Assembly (NCBI RefSeq): GCF_019468465.1
Contig: NZ_CP080519.1
Coordinates: forward strand, 6,317,001 to 6,381,000
DNA from: Amycolatopsis sp. DSM 110486
GTDB lineage: Bacteria > Actinomycetota > Actinomycetes > Mycobacteriales > Pseudonocardiaceae
Direction: 5' to 3'
DNA length: 64,000 nt
Part shown: positions 19,692-28,569 of the stretch, piece after piece
Numbering within the stretch: the stretch's first letter is position 1
Layout: each line of letters opens with the position of its first letter
Position numbers and translations under genes: made by a program
Notes under the pieces: model-generated
Databases searched by the model: none
Seen by the model: only the letters and a program-made list of their open reading frames with translations
What the model was told of the DNA's origin: nothing

Positions 19692-20300
19692 GTGGAACGA
19701 GTGAAGAACGCCCCCGGATCCCGGCGAGCCGAGCTGCTCGCGCTCGCCGCGAAGCTGTTCGCCGAGCGCGGGTACGTGTCCACTACGGTCCGCGACATCG
19801 CCGACGCCGCGGGCATCCTGTCCGGCAGCCTCTACCACCACTTCGACTCGAAGGAGTCGATGGCCGACGAGATCCTGTCCGGCTTCCTCGACGAGCTGTT
19901 CGGGGCCTACGCGGAGATCGTCGCGGAGCGAAAAGGCCCGCGCGAGACGCTGGAAGCCGTGGTCGTCGCCTCGTTCGACTCGATCCACCGGCGTCCCGCC
20001 GAGGTCGCGATCTACCAGAACGAAGCCCAGCACCTCATGCAGCTGCCGCGCTTCGCGTACCTCAACGACCGCAACGCCGAGTTCCGCAAGCTCTGGAACG
20101 GCATCCTCACCGATGGCGTCGAGGCCGGCGTCTTCCGCCCCGACCTCGACGTGGAGCTCGTCTACCGCTTCATCCGCGACACGGTCTGGGTCGCCGTGCG
20201 CTGGTACAACCCCGAAGGCGCGCTGAGCGCTCACGACGTCGCCGACCAGTACCTCGGCATCCTGCTCGACGGCATCGCGAAACGGAGGCGCCGTGGCTGA
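19692..20300 (+). CDS. kstR2: KstR2, TetR-family repressor of ring C/D genes
   Basis: A 202-residue TetR regulator. The N-terminal helix-turn-helix is TVRDIADAAGILSGSLYHHF at about residues 35-54. The C-terminal ligand domain has IYQNEAQHL and LVYRFIRDTVWVAVRWY. KstR2 responds to HIP-CoA. GTG 19692 is chosen because it gives the conserved length before SRRAELL; a GTG at 19701 is an alternative. Located inside the operon it should control, next to fadA6, as in mycobacteria and rhodococci, so it is autoregulated through the site at 17756. Confidence 0.92.
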   Translation: MERVKNAPGSRRAELLALAAKLFAERGYVSTTVRDIADAAGILSGSLYHHFDSKESMADEILSGFLDELFGAYAEIVAERKGPRETLEAVVVASFDSIHRRPAEVAIYQNEAQHLMQLPRFAYLNDRNAEFRKLWNGILTDGVEAGVFRPDLDVELVYRFIRDTVWVAVRWYNPEGALSAHDVADQYLGILLDGIAKRRRRG

Positions 20301-21444
20301 GGCCTACGTGCTCGACGCCGTGCGCACGCCCGTCGGCCGGCGCGGCGGCGCGCTCGCCGCGGTGCACCCGGCCGACCTCGGCGCGCACGTGATCAAAGCG
20401 GTCGTCGATCGCACAGGCGTGGACCCCGCGCTGGTCGACGACGTGATCCTCGGCTGCGTCGACACGCTCGGGCCGCAGGCCGGCAACCTCGCGCGCACCG
20501 CGTGGCTCGCCGCCGGGTTCCCCGACCACGTGCCGGGAGTGACGGTCGACCGCCAGTGCGGTTCGAGCCAGCAGGCCGTGCACTTCGCTGCGCAGGCCGT
20601 GCTCAGCGGCACCGCCGACCTCGTGCTCGCGGGCGGGGTGCAGAACATGTCGGCCGTGCCGATCGGCTCGGCGATGCTCGCCGGGCGCGAGCTGGGGTTC
20701 CCCGACCCGTTCTCCGGTTCGAAAGGCTGGCAGGAGCGCTACGGCGCCGAGGACGTGTCGCAGTTCCGCAGCGCCGACCTCATCGCGCGCCACTGGGACC
20801 TCTCACGCGCGCAGCTGGAGAAGTTCGCGCTGCGCAGCCACGAACGCGCGGCCGCCGCCATCGACGAAGGGCGCTTCGACGCCGAACTCGTGGCCTACGG
20901 TGACTTTCGCGTGGACGAAGGTCCCCGCCGCGACACCAGCCTCGAGAAGATGGCCTCGCTGAAGCCACTCTCCGACGGCTCCCGCATCACGGCCGCCGTC
21001 TCCAGCCAGCTCTCCGACGGCGCGAGCGCGACGCTGCTGGCCTCGGAAGCGTTCGTGCGGGAGCACAAGCTCAAGCCCCGAGCGCGCATTCACCACCTTT
21101 CGGTGCGCGCCGCCGATCCGGTCTGGATGCTCACCGGACCGATCCCCGCGACCGCGCACGCGCTGCGCAAGACCGGCCTCACGATCGGTGAGATCGACCT
21201 GTTCGAGGTCAACGAGGCGTTCGCCAGCGTCGTGCTCGCGTGGCTCGACGAGACCGGCGCGGACCCGGACCGCGTGAACGTGAACGGCGGCGCCATCGCG
21301 CTCGGCCACCCGATCGGCGCGTCGGGCACGAAACTGTTCGCCACGCTCCTGCACGAGCTCGAACGCCGGGACGCGCGGTTCGGCCTGCAGACGATGTGCG
21401 AAGGCGGCGGCACCGCCAACGTCACCATCGTCGAACGGCTGTAG
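20293..21444 (+). CDS. fadA6: FadA6, acetyl-CoA acetyltransferase-type thiolase
   Basis: A 383-residue thiolase with nucleophile Cys in VDRQCGSSQQ (about residue 91), His in ALGHPIGASG and the second Cys in MCEGGGTANV. FadA6 carries out thiolysis during opening and shortening of the last steroid rings. GTG 20293 overlaps the kstR2 end by eight bases. A strong hairpin follows the stop. Confidence 0.92.
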   Translation: MAEAYVLDAVRTPVGRRGGALAAVHPADLGAHVIKAVVDRTGVDPALVDDVILGCVDTLGPQAGNLARTAWLAAGFPDHVPGVTVDRQCGSSQQAVHFAAQAVLSGTADLVLAGGVQNMSAVPIGSAMLAGRELGFPDPFSGSKGWQERYGAEDVSQFRSADLIARHWDLSRAQLEKFALRSHERAAAAIDEGRFDAELVAYGDFRVDEGPRRDTSLEKMASLKPLSDGSRITAAVSSQLSDGASATLLASEAFVREHKLKPRARIHHLSVRAADPVWMLTGPIPATAHALRKTGLTIGEIDLFEVNEAFASVVLAWLDETGADPDRVNVNGGAIALGHPIGASGTKLFATLLHELERRDARFGLQTMCEGGGTANVTIVERL

Positions 21445-21465
21445 CCGCGTCTGAAAACCGAAGGG

Positions 21466-21509
21466 CCGGTCACCACACCGCCCAGCCGCTGGGACGGTGT
21501 GGTGACCGG
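21466..21509. terminator. Bidirectional terminator hairpin between fadA6 and the reductase gene
   Basis: CCGGTCACCACACCG and CGGTGTGGTGACCGG form a perfect 15-bp stem with a 14-base loop, midway between two converging genes. No T-run is needed for actinobacterial terminators of this kind. Confidence 0.75.
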
Positions 21510-21548
21510 TGGAAGGGGGCGGCCGCCGCGCGCGGCCACCCCCGGCTC

Positions 21549-22874
21549 TCACCGAGCGAAGTCCTCCGCGGCGTCGAACTCGTCGGCGAACTGCGCGTAG
21601 AACTCCTGGGTGTCAAACCTCTCGTCGGGGTAGAACCGCTCATCGGTGTCGAACTGCTCGTCGGGCCAGGTCTCGACGGGCTCGGGTGAGGCCAAGGACG
21701 GCGTGTACTCCGGCACCGGCAGCCGCCGGTCGAGCTCGGCTGTCCAGTCGAGCATCGCGCGCGGCTTGTCCCACGCCGTGATGCCCACGAGCTGCCCCGC
21801 GCGGATGAACCCGGTGATGCCGTCGGCGAGCGACACGGTGTCCTCGCCGAGCGAGGGCATGCCCGCCATCTGCAGCCGTACGTCGTAGAGCGTCGACCAC
21901 GCCCGCGGCAGCGGCGCGAACGGCGTGGCCGCCGACCGGCCCGCGATCAGGTTCTCCGCGGCCGCGCGCGACGACTCCACGGCGTTGATCCAGTGCTCGA
22001 CGCGGCGCGGCACCTCGTCGAAGCGCAGGTTGGGCCAGCGCGCGAGGTCACCCGCCACCACCACGTCGTCGGCGCCCTCGGCGAACAGCGTCGGCTCGCA
22101 CAGGACACCGTCCTCGACGTCGAGGCCTGAGCCGCGCAGGTAGTCGACCGCGGGGACGCTGCCGATCGCGAGCACCACGCAGCTGGCCACGAGCAGCTTG
22201 TTGTTCGTCAGGTGCAGCCCGACGGTGTCGTCGGTGCTGATCCAGTGCCGCACCTCCGAGCCCATCGCCAGCTTCGTCCGGTGCTCCTTGTGCAGCTTCA
22301 CCACCGCGTCGGAGATCCGGCTGCCGAAGCGGTGCAGCGGCGCCTTCGCGTGGCCGACGAGCGTGACGTCGCGGCCGAGGTGGCGCATGCTCGCGGCGAA
22401 CTCGTTGCCGATCAGGCCGCCGCCGATCACCACGGCCGGCTTGTTGCTCGCGTGCAGGCAGTGCCGCACGGCCAGCGCGTCGTCGATCGTGCGCAGTACC
22501 CGCACGCGCGGGTCGTGGCGCGGCGAGCCGGGCAGGTGCCGCGGCACGACGCCGGTGGCCAGCACGAGCCCGTCGTACCAAAGCGATTCACCGCCGGGCA
22601 GGTGCACGACGCGCTCGACGGTGTCGAGGTGCGTCGCGCGCGTGCCGAGGCGCCAGTGGACGTCGAGGTCGCCGTAGGCACGCAGCGTGGTGTCCGGCGG
22701 TCGCGCCGCTCCCATCACGAGCTGCTTCGAGATCATCGGCCGGTGGTACGGGCGGCGGGCCTCGTCGCCCACCACCACGATCTCGCCGTCGAAGCCGAGC
22801 TCACGCAGTCGTTCCGCCGCGCGCAGGCCGGCGACACCTGCGCCGACGATGACGATCCGGTCGCCGTCAGCCAT
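21549..22874 (-). CDS. FAD-dependent ferredoxin reductase-type oxidoreductase with a repeat-bearing tail
   Basis: A 441-residue pyridine nucleotide-disulfide family reductase. FAD motif IVGAGVAGLRAAERL is at residue 8, the NAD(P)H motif VIGGGLIGNEFAA at about 148, and the second FAD motif VVAGDLARWP near 270. The last 45 residues are an acidic tail with six-residue repeats (PDEQFD, TDERFY, PDERFD). It overlaps the upstream 3Fe-4S ferredoxin gene by eight bases and closes a five-gene operon. It probably passes electrons from NAD(P)H to that ferredoxin. Confidence 0.82.
   Translation of the reverse strand: MADGDRIVIVGAGVAGLRAAERLRELGFDGEIVVVGDEARRPYHRPMISKQLVMGAARPPDTTLRAYGDLDVHWRLGTRATHLDTVERVVHLPGGESLWYDGLVLATGVVPRHLPGSPRHDPRVRVLRTIDDALAVRHCLHASNKPAVVIGGGLIGNEFAASMRHLGRDVTLVGHAKAPLHRFGSRISDAVVKLHKEHRTKLAMGSEVRHWISTDDTVGLHLTNNKLLVASCVVLAIGSVPAVDYLRGSGLDVEDGVLCEPTLFAEGADDVVVAGDLARWPNLRFDEVPRRVEHWINAVESSRAAAENLIAGRSAATPFAPLPRAWSTLYDVRLQMAGMPSLGEDTVSLADGITGFIRAGQLVGITAWDKPRAMLDWTAELDRRLPVPEYTPSLASPEPVETWPDEQFDTDERFYPDERFDTQEFYAQFADEFDAAEDFAR
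21612..21665 (-). repeat. Three 18-bp tandem repeats in the reductase tail
   Basis: Units at 21612-21629, 21630-21647 and 21648-21665 share a gaac..ctc.tcgg pattern and encode six-residue acidic/aromatic units near the C-terminus. The frame is kept. Confidence 0.7.
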
Positions 22875-23091
22875 CAAGTTCCCCTCTCAGCACGACCGCC
22901 TGCATCGGGCACACCCGGGCCGCGGCGATCGCTTGGGTCATGTCTTCGGGCTCGAGCAGGCGCTTGCGGAAGCGCAGGCGCCCGTCCCGGCCGAGGTCGA
23001 AGAGGCCGGGGGCCTCCATCGCACAGATTCCGTAGAGCTCGCACCGGTCGTTGTCGACACTCACGCGCGGCCCGCTGCCGGGGAGTTTCAC
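22867..23091 (-). CDS. 3Fe-4S ferredoxin
   Basis: A 74-residue ferredoxin of the actinobacterial P450/oxygenase type: first Cys in DRCELYGICAME, giving CxxxxxC, and the last in ARVCPMQAV. The spacing with a missing Cys indicates a 3Fe-4S cluster. GTG 23091 overlaps the upstream membrane cytochrome stop (GTGA). The next gene is a ferredoxin reductase. Confidence 0.85.
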   Translation of the reverse strand: MKLPGSGPRVSVDNDRCELYGICAMEAPGLFDLGRDGRLRFRKRLLEPEDMTQAIAAARVCPMQAVVLRGELDG

Positions 23092-23696
23092 GCCACCTGC
23101 TCCTCGACGAGCCCGATCCGCTCGAGCGTCCGCGGCGGCAGGAACCGCAGCAGCGCCAGCGTGACCGGGGGGACGAGCAGGGTGATGCCGACGAGCCACA
23201 TCGCGGCGAGGTGACCGTTGGCGATCGCGCCCAGGAACGCGTGCAGCGCGGTAAGCGCGACGGCCGGGTACGCCAGCCGGTGCAGCCAAAGCCAACGCCG
23301 GTACGACGTCCAGCGCTGCACGCAGGTGGTGAGCGCGATGGCCAGCATCAGCTCCAGCCCGACGATGCCGAACGTGTGGCGCGCGAGCGTCCCCGGCATG
23401 AACGGGACCGTGATGTAGGCCAGCGAGAACGGGTTCACGGTGAGGTAGAGGAACCCCAGTGCGTGGAGACAGCCGAACGCGAGCGCGAGCGTCGACAGCG
23501 TCAGGTGGCCGCTGCGCAGCGCCTTGCGACCAGTGACCGAGCGCACCCAGCCCGTGGCGGTGAGCACGCCCCAGCACAGCGTGAGGCACATGAACGCGTA
23601 GGACAGCCTCGCCGAGAGCGCCGCGATGCCGCGTGCGGCCGGATCGGTGGACTGCTGAGCGAGGGTGGTCACCGCCTCGTGGACGGTGTCAACCAT
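23088..23696 (-). CDS. Ferric-reductase-like membrane cytochrome b protein
   Basis: A 202-residue integral membrane protein with about five or six hydrophobic segments. His residues occur on helices (LHALGFLY, ARHTFGIVG, LWLHRLAYP, ALHAFLGA), the pattern of the ferric reductase-like transmembrane domain (YedZ/NOX-type haem b). It likely moves electrons across the membrane. Overlaps both neighbours, between DUF4142 and ferredoxin genes. Confidence 0.75.
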   Translation of the reverse strand: MVDTVHEAVTTLAQQSTDPAARGIAALSARLSYAFMCLTLCWGVLTATGWVRSVTGRKALRSGHLTLSTLALAFGCLHALGFLYLTVNPFSLAYITVPFMPGTLARHTFGIVGLELMLAIALTTCVQRWTSYRRWLWLHRLAYPAVALTALHAFLGAIANGHLAAMWLVGITLLVPPVTLALLRFLPPRTLERIGLVEEQVA

Positions 23697-24426
23697 GGGT
23701 TTCTCCTGAGTTCGGACGGAGCCGGCCGCCGCGCAGGCGGCCCGACTTCGCGTAGCGGACTCCGAGCAGCGTCGCGCCGCCGACCAGCACGAAGAGCAGT
23801 GCGGCGGTGAGCACGTCGGAGGTCCGGAGGTCGAGCGCGCTGCCGGCGGGCGCCGCGGAATCGGCCACCGCGCTCGACGGCAGCGCGGAGAAGTCCACGT
23901 AACCGGTGCTCTCCAGCAGCGTCATGTGCCGCAGCACGGCCTGGTTCGCGACGGTCGCGTACGCGCGGATCTCGGGGTTGCGGGTGCCGGCGCGGACCTG
24001 GGCGATCACGGAGAACACCTGGCCGTGGGCCGCGCGCAGCAGGTTGGCGAAGAGGCGGTCGAAGTCCTGCGGGGTGGGGGCCTTCTGCAGTTGGTCGAGC
24101 CAGCCCATCTGCTGGGCCGACGGCTCGGCGGGCAGCACGACGCCGAGCTTCGCGGCGAGCTGGCGGGTGAGCACGTCGAGCCGGCCGTGGTCGACCATGA
24201 TCGCCGCGCCGACTTCGCGCACCTTCGGGTCCGCGCCGCGGGTTTCGGCCCACGTGCCGGCCGGCATCTCCCACAGCCCGGCTTGGCGCACCTTCACGAG
24301 CAGCAGCTGGTCCCCGGCGTCGACGCTCGTCTGGGCCGACGCGGGGGCCGGCACCATCACGAGCGCGGCGAACACGACAAGCACGAGACGCAGGGCCTTG
24401 CGGAGGCGATCAGATCCGGAACGCAT
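23689..24426 (-). CDS. Exported DUF4142 protein with a C-terminal membrane anchor
   Basis: A 245-residue protein with a signal peptide (ending PAPASAQT near residue 32), a ferritin-like DUF4142 helical region at about residues 35-170 (VGAAIMVDHGRLD, HGQVFSVIAQ), then a membrane segment at about 205-225 and a basic tail. It resembles a cell-surface helical protein with possible metal sites. The start overlaps the upstream lipoprotein gene by 17 bases. Confidence 0.72.
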   Translation of the reverse strand: MRSGSDRLRKALRLVLVVFAALVMVPAPASAQTSVDAGDQLLLVKVRQAGLWEMPAGTWAETRGADPKVREVGAAIMVDHGRLDVLTRQLAAKLGVVLPAEPSAQQMGWLDQLQKAPTPQDFDRLFANLLRAAHGQVFSVIAQVRAGTRNPEIRAYATVANQAVLRHMTLLESTGYVDFSALPSSAVADSAAPAGSALDLRTSDVLTAALLFVLVGGATLLGVRYAKSGRLRGGRLRPNSGETHG

Positions 24427-24967
24427 CGGCCCGCCAGGTATCGGTGGTGGTCTCGATCTTGCCGCCCTCGGGCGTCAGCGGGAACCACGCGCGGCCGGTG
24501 CCCTGCCCGGCGGTCTGCCCCGGCATCTCGTCGCCGGTGTAGCGGTAGAGCGGCCAGCCGGCGAGAGTGACCTGATCCGTGCCGTCGGGGCGAGTGACGC
24601 TGCCCACGAGATCACGGTCGATGCCGGTGAGTTTCACATCACCACTGGCACGCACAGGCAGCCACTTCTCGGCGCACTCGTCGGTGCAGCGCGAACGCGA
24701 GGGCTTCGCGCTGTCGCGGTCGTACCGGTAGACGGCGAAACCGCTACCGTCCACGACAACGTCTCCGAGGTCGAACGCGCGGGCGGCCCGCAGCTCGGCT
24801 TTCGCCGGGTCGGTCTGGTCGGCCGGCATCTGCATCGGCATGCTCATCGGGCCCGCGGGGCTCGGGAGATAGCCACCGGGAGCGGTTCCGGACTGACATG
24901 CGGTCAATACTGTGAATGCGGCCAGGCACACAGCGGGGGGTGCCGCTGTGCGGAACAAGCGGTTCAC
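24410..24967 (-). CDS. Secreted lipoprotein with COG4315 repeats
   Basis: A 185-residue lipoprotein. Signal peptide with lipobox LTAC at about residue 21. The mature part has a Met-rich spacer (MSMPMQMP) and two copies of the COG4315-type repeat: GFAVYRYDRD with a Cys pair (RCTDECAEKWLPV), then WPLYRY with WFPL. GTG 24967 follows GGAGGAAG. It is the first gene of the operon facing away from the ECF sigma factor gene. The family is often found near redox membrane proteins; biochemical role is not established. Confidence 0.8.
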   Translation of the reverse strand: MNRLFRTAAPPAVCLAAFTVLTACQSGTAPGGYLPSPAGPMSMPMQMPADQTDPAKAELRAARAFDLGDVVVDGSGFAVYRYDRDSAKPSRSRCTDECAEKWLPVRASGDVKLTGIDRDLVGSVTRPDGTDQVTLAGWPLYRYTGDEMPGQTAGQGTGRAWFPLTPEGGKIETTTDTWRADAFRI

Positions 24968-25201
24968 GGCTTCCTCCAGGGGGCGGAACTGCGCGCCGTC
25001 GCGGGGGAACGACGGGAAAAGGGCGCAGTTGATCCACTGTGGACAGTGAGCCCAGGGTGAATGCGGTGCGTCGCGGGGGAACGGCGCGTTGTCGGGGTCT
25101 TCGACGGGGGATACGGACACAGGTTCGACACGGTTCAAAAAACTTTCGTGACCAAAGCCTGTGATTTTGGTACTGGACGAAATGGCGTCGTTGCCACAAA
25201 G

Positions 25202-25765
25202 ATGTCCCGCGTGGGACGGCACAATCGAACGCTGAGCCCGACGGACGATCATGAAACCGAAACCCCCGGAGTTCATGACGACCTGGCCAAAGCGTTGTAC
25301 CAAGAGTTCGGCGGAGCCTTGATGGGCTTCGCGCTGCGCCTGACCGGTCACGACCGGCAGTGGGCGGAGGACGTGGTGCAGGAGACGTTGATCAAGGCTT
25401 GGCGCAACGCCGACAAGCTCGACCGGAGGCCGGCGATGCTGCGCGCGTGGCTGTTCACCGTCGCTCGGCGCATCGTCATCGACGGCTGGCGCAGCCGCAG
25501 TGTCCGTCCGCAGGAGCTCGAGGAGATCGAGTCCGACTCCGTGTTCGTGTCCGACGAGTCGGACAAGACGGTGGCGGCCATGATCCTCTACGAGGCGCTG
25601 CAAGGGCTTTCGCCCGAGCACCGGGAGGCGGTGCAGCAGACGTACCTGGCCGACCGGACCGTGAACGAGGTCGCCGCCACCCTGGGGGTGCCGCCCGGCA
25701 CCGTCAAATCGCGAATCCACCACGCCGTCCGCGCCCTGCGGAAGGCCATGCGCGAGCGGGGGTGA
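25202..25765 (+). CDS. ECF RNA polymerase sigma factor (SigK/SigL-type)
   Basis: A 187-residue ECF sigma factor. Region 2 is at about residues 30-95 (DVVQETLIKAWRNADKL), region 4 at about 130-180 (LSPEHREAVQQTYL, then VPPGTVKSRIHHAVRALR). ATG 25202 is used; GTG 25211 is possible. One base separates its stop from the anti-sigma start. It diverges from the lipoprotein operon, which is its most likely target. Confidence 0.88.
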   Translation: MSRVGRHNRTLSPTDDHETETPGVHDDLAKALYQEFGGALMGFALRLTGHDRQWAEDVVQETLIKAWRNADKLDRRPAMLRAWLFTVARRIVIDGWRSRSVRPQELEEIESDSVFVSDESDKTVAAMILYEALQGLSPEHREAVQQTYLADRTVNEVAATLGVPPGTVKSRIHHAVRALRKAMRERG

Positions 25766-25766
25766 G

Positions 25767-26522
25767 GTGACCGTGCCCGGACCCCCGCACACCGACCTTG
25801 CCGCGTACGTGCTCGGCGTGCTCAGTGAAGCCGACAACACGCGGTTCGAGGAACACCTGCTCGACTGCCCGCATTGCCAGCTCGACCTCGTCGAGCTTCA
25901 CCAGCTGCCCGACGTGCTCGACCTCGTGAAGAAGAACTGGCCGGAGCCGCCGGTACCGGTCACGCCGGGGCGCACGCTGGCGCCCGGCCCTCGCGTGCTG
26001 CGCGCGCTGATGGCCGAGGCGACGGTGAAGCGCAAGCGGCGCCGGCGCATCGGGCTCGTCGCCGCGGCGGCCGCGGCCGCGCTCGTGGTGGCGGGTCCGC
26101 TCGTGACGCTCGCGGTGCGCCCAGCCGACGCCGCGGGTCCCACCGTGAGCCTGGCAGCGCCGACTTCGGTCCCGCCGGCGCCGTCTTCCTCGCTGTCCGC
26201 GCCCGGTGGTGGCACGTCGTCTGGTCAGGGCGCTTCGGCCGTGACAGCGCGCGTGTCCTTGACGCCGCGCGAGTGGGGCAGTTCCGTGGACCTCGAGCTG
26301 AGCGGGGTCGCGGGACCGATGAACTACCAGCTGCTCGCCATCTCCTCAGCCGGAGACATCCGCACGGTCACGGGCTGGTCCGTGCCCGCGAAGGGCTACG
26401 GGATCCCCGGCTCGCCGGGCCCGCTGAAGGTGACGGGCGGCACGTCGCTGCCTGCCGGCCAGATCACGCGATTCGAGGTCCGGGCCGACGACGGCACGCT
26501 GCTCGTGGTCGTCGACCGCTGA
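25767..26522 (+). CDS. Zinc-binding anti-sigma factor, membrane anchored
   Basis: A 251-residue protein. The N-terminal zinc anti-sigma domain has HLLDCPHCQLDL, the HxxxCxxC motif, near residue 32. A basic stretch KRKRRRR precedes one membrane helix at about residues 92-115. The outer part has a Pro/Ser linker and a beta-rich domain resembling the RskA C-terminal domain (SVDLELSGV, GWSVPAKG). It probably holds the ECF sigma factor and is released on a redox or envelope signal. Confidence 0.85.
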   Translation: MTVPGPPHTDLAAYVLGVLSEADNTRFEEHLLDCPHCQLDLVELHQLPDVLDLVKKNWPEPPVPVTPGRTLAPGPRVLRALMAEATVKRKRRRRIGLVAAAAAAALVVAGPLVTLAVRPADAAGPTVSLAAPTSVPPAPSSSLSAPGGGTSSGQGASAVTARVSLTPREWGSSVDLELSGVAGPMNYQLLAISSAGDIRTVTGWSVPAKGYGIPGSPGPLKVTGGTSLPAGQITRFEVRADDGTLLVVVDR

Positions 26523-26763
26523 CCCTCCCCGCTGGGGAAATGCTCTGTCCTTTATGGATTTTCGGGGCCGACCTGCCGATCACGTGCGGATAACGCGGCG
26601 ATTTCTTTTTGAACCACTTCGCCTTCCCGTCCGTATTCCCCAGTGCCGGCACCGGATTCCCCCGCATCCGAGCTGCCGAGCGTCTCGACTCCAAGTAGTT
26701 CACACCCGGGCCGCGGCCGTAGTTCGGCGCGCCCGGAGGATCGAACGAGGTGAGCACAGCACC

Positions 26764-28254
26764 ATGACCAGGAACCATCCCCGTCACCGGTCGGCGAAGC
26801 GCGTCACGATCGTCACCGGTGCGCTCGGCCTGGCCCTCGCGGTCGGCGCGCTGGCCGTGAACGCGACGTCCGGCCAGCCCGACCGCGCCGGCGCCGACCC
26901 GGCCGACAAGTCGTTCTTCCTGGACATCACCAAGGTCCCGAAGGGCTCGAACGTGAGCCGGACGCAGAACCGCGGCGCGCGCGGCACGTTCACCGTCGAC
27001 TGTGGACGCAACGAGAACGGCCACTTCAACCCCGACAACTTCATCGCGCAGCCGGGTGTGCGCAACGGCGCCCAGCACCTGCACGACTACGTCGGCAACC
27101 TTTCCACGAACGCCGACTCGACCAACCGCAGCCTCGCCCGCGCCGGCACGACGTGCAAAAACGGCGACAAGTCCACCTACTACTGGCCGGTGGTCCGCAT
27201 CGACACCGACGACGAGGAGGAGGAAGCCCCGGCGTCTTCGGAAGCCGCCGCCCCGGCCGAGGGTGACGACGTGGCCGCGGACCGCGCCGACGCGGCCAAG
27301 GACGCCGCCGAGCCGCAGGTCGAGTGCCCCGACGTGGCGAGCGAGCTGCCCGATGTGCCCGACGCGGCCATGGACGCGGTCAACACCGAGCTCGACGCGA
27401 TGGACTCGCAGGTCGACCAGGCCGACAAGCAGGTCGAGGCCGGGCAGGACGCCGATGCGGTGCTGAAGTCGTTGAAGGGCAAGCGGTCCGCGTCGCTGAA
27501 GAAGATCTCGGACACGATGTCCGCGCAGGGCGCGAAGCCGGAAGACTCGGACTCGCTGGCCGGCTGCGCCGTGCAGGACTCCGACAGCACGGGCCTCGAC
27601 AACGGCGGCGCCAACAGCGATCCGGACGCCGGCGAGAGCGCCAGTGACCAGAAGCAGAAGCAGGACAACGGCGCGGCCGCTGAGCTCCCGGGCGTGAACG
27701 GCGAGAACGAGGTCGCCGGCAACGACGGCGAAATCCAGCGCGTGGTGTCCGCGACGCTGTCCTTCGGCAGCGGTGGCGCTCGCAAGGTCGTGGCGATGCC
27801 GCGGTTCCTGCGTGTGCTCTACGGTGACGCGAAGGAAGGCGCCAACGGTCCCGCCAACGCCCGCGCGAGCTGGACATGCTCCGGCTTCGAGGACCGGCTG
27901 ACCGACCACTACCCGATCTGCCCCGACGGCAGCAAGGTCGAGCGCATCCACGCCTTCCCGAACTGCTGGGACGGCAAGAACATCGACAGCGCCAACCACC
28001 GCACCCACATCGTCTTCTCCGACGCGAACGGCAACTGCAAGCGCGGCTTCAAGGCCGTGCCGCAGCTGAAGATCACCCTGGTCTACAACATCCCACACGA
28101 CGTGCAGGTCAAGGGCCAGTACAAAGTGGACGCGTTCCCCGAGGAGAAGCACAACCCCCGCTCGGATCACGACGACTTCGCCAACGTCATGACGCAGTCC
28201 CAGATGAACCGCGTGGTCTCCTGCATCAACACGGGCAAGCGCTGCAAGGAATGA
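26764..28254 (+). CDS. Secreted DUF1996 protein with an acidic central insertion
   Basis: A 496-residue exported protein with an N-terminal signal anchor (residues 12-37). DUF1996 signatures flank a spacer: HFNPDNFIAQPG, QHLHDYVGN and TTCKNGDKSTYYWPV before, and ASWTCSGFEDR, HAFPNCWDGKNIDSANHRTH and a C-terminal CINTGKRC after. Residues about 145-325 are Asp/Glu/Ala-rich and may form a coiled region. ATG 26764 follows GAGGTGA. The 240 bases before it hold no other gene. Function of the family is unknown; cell-surface or carbohydrate roles are suspected. Confidence 0.78.
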   Translation: MTRNHPRHRSAKRVTIVTGALGLALAVGALAVNATSGQPDRAGADPADKSFFLDITKVPKGSNVSRTQNRGARGTFTVDCGRNENGHFNPDNFIAQPGVRNGAQHLHDYVGNLSTNADSTNRSLARAGTTCKNGDKSTYYWPVVRIDTDDEEEEAPASSEAAAPAEGDDVAADRADAAKDAAEPQVECPDVASELPDVPDAAMDAVNTELDAMDSQVDQADKQVEAGQDADAVLKSLKGKRSASLKKISDTMSAQGAKPEDSDSLAGCAVQDSDSTGLDNGGANSDPDAGESASDQKQKQDNGAAAELPGVNGENEVAGNDGEIQRVVSATLSFGSGGARKVVAMPRFLRVLYGDAKEGANGPANARASWTCSGFEDRLTDHYPICPDGSKVERIHAFPNCWDGKNIDSANHRTHIVFSDANGNCKRGFKAVPQLKITLVYNIPHDVQVKGQYKVDAFPEEKHNPRSDHDDFANVMTQSQMNRVVSCINTGKRCKE

Positions 28255-28274
28255 CCCGGGACCGGCGGCCCGGT

Positions 28275-28297
28275 GCGGTGCCTCGCTCGGGCACCGC
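28275..28297 (+). terminator. Hairpin after the DUF1996 gene
   Basis: GCGGTGCC and GGCACCGC form an 8-bp stem with a TCGCTCG loop, starting 20 bases after the stop codon. Confidence 0.6.
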
Positions 28298-28392
28298 TGG
28301 GACCCGGGCCGCCCCCGCCCGGCGCCACACCCCCTCACGGCACCCGTGGCGCCGGCCGATGCAGACCCGACCAGACTGGAAAAGGAGTTTCG

Positions 28393-28569
28393 ATGCGGAT
28401 CTCCCCGAGCCACGCGGAGTTCACGGCCCGACGGGGTCGGCATTGGGTGGGAACCCGGGTGCTGCGCTTCCGCCGCCCGGACCGGCGGCGCGGTGTGGTG
28501 CCTCGCTCGGTTTCTGAGCGAGCACCCTTGGCGTTGACGGAACACGGAAACATCCAGGAGCAGTCATGA
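28393..28569 (+). CDS. Hypothetical 58-residue ORF
   Basis: Begins MRISPSHAEF and is Arg-rich in the middle, with AAGGAG placed five bases before the ATG. Its stop overlaps the next ORF's ATG (ATGA). Not recognised. A hairpin (28496-28525) and one arm of a 30-bp direct repeat fall inside it, which weakens the coding claim. Confidence 0.35.
   Translation: MRISPSHAEFTARRGRHWVGTRVLRFRRPDRRRGVVPRSVSERAPLALTEHGNIQEQS
28481..28510 (+). repeat. 30-bp direct repeat (partner at 28261-28290)
   Basis: The 30 bases beginning ACCGGCGGC at 28261 and at 28481 match at 28 positions, 220 bases apart. The first copy overlaps the DUF1996 terminator; the second also forms a hairpin of different shape just after it (stem CTCGCTC/GAGCGAG). 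A duplicated terminator is one explanation. Confidence 0.7.

Noticed and set aside
26464..28545. Long minus-strand frame opposite the DUF1996 gene
   Set aside because: The DUF1996 gene on the plus strand has a signal sequence, Cys pattern and ribosome site; the opposite frame is a GC shadow.
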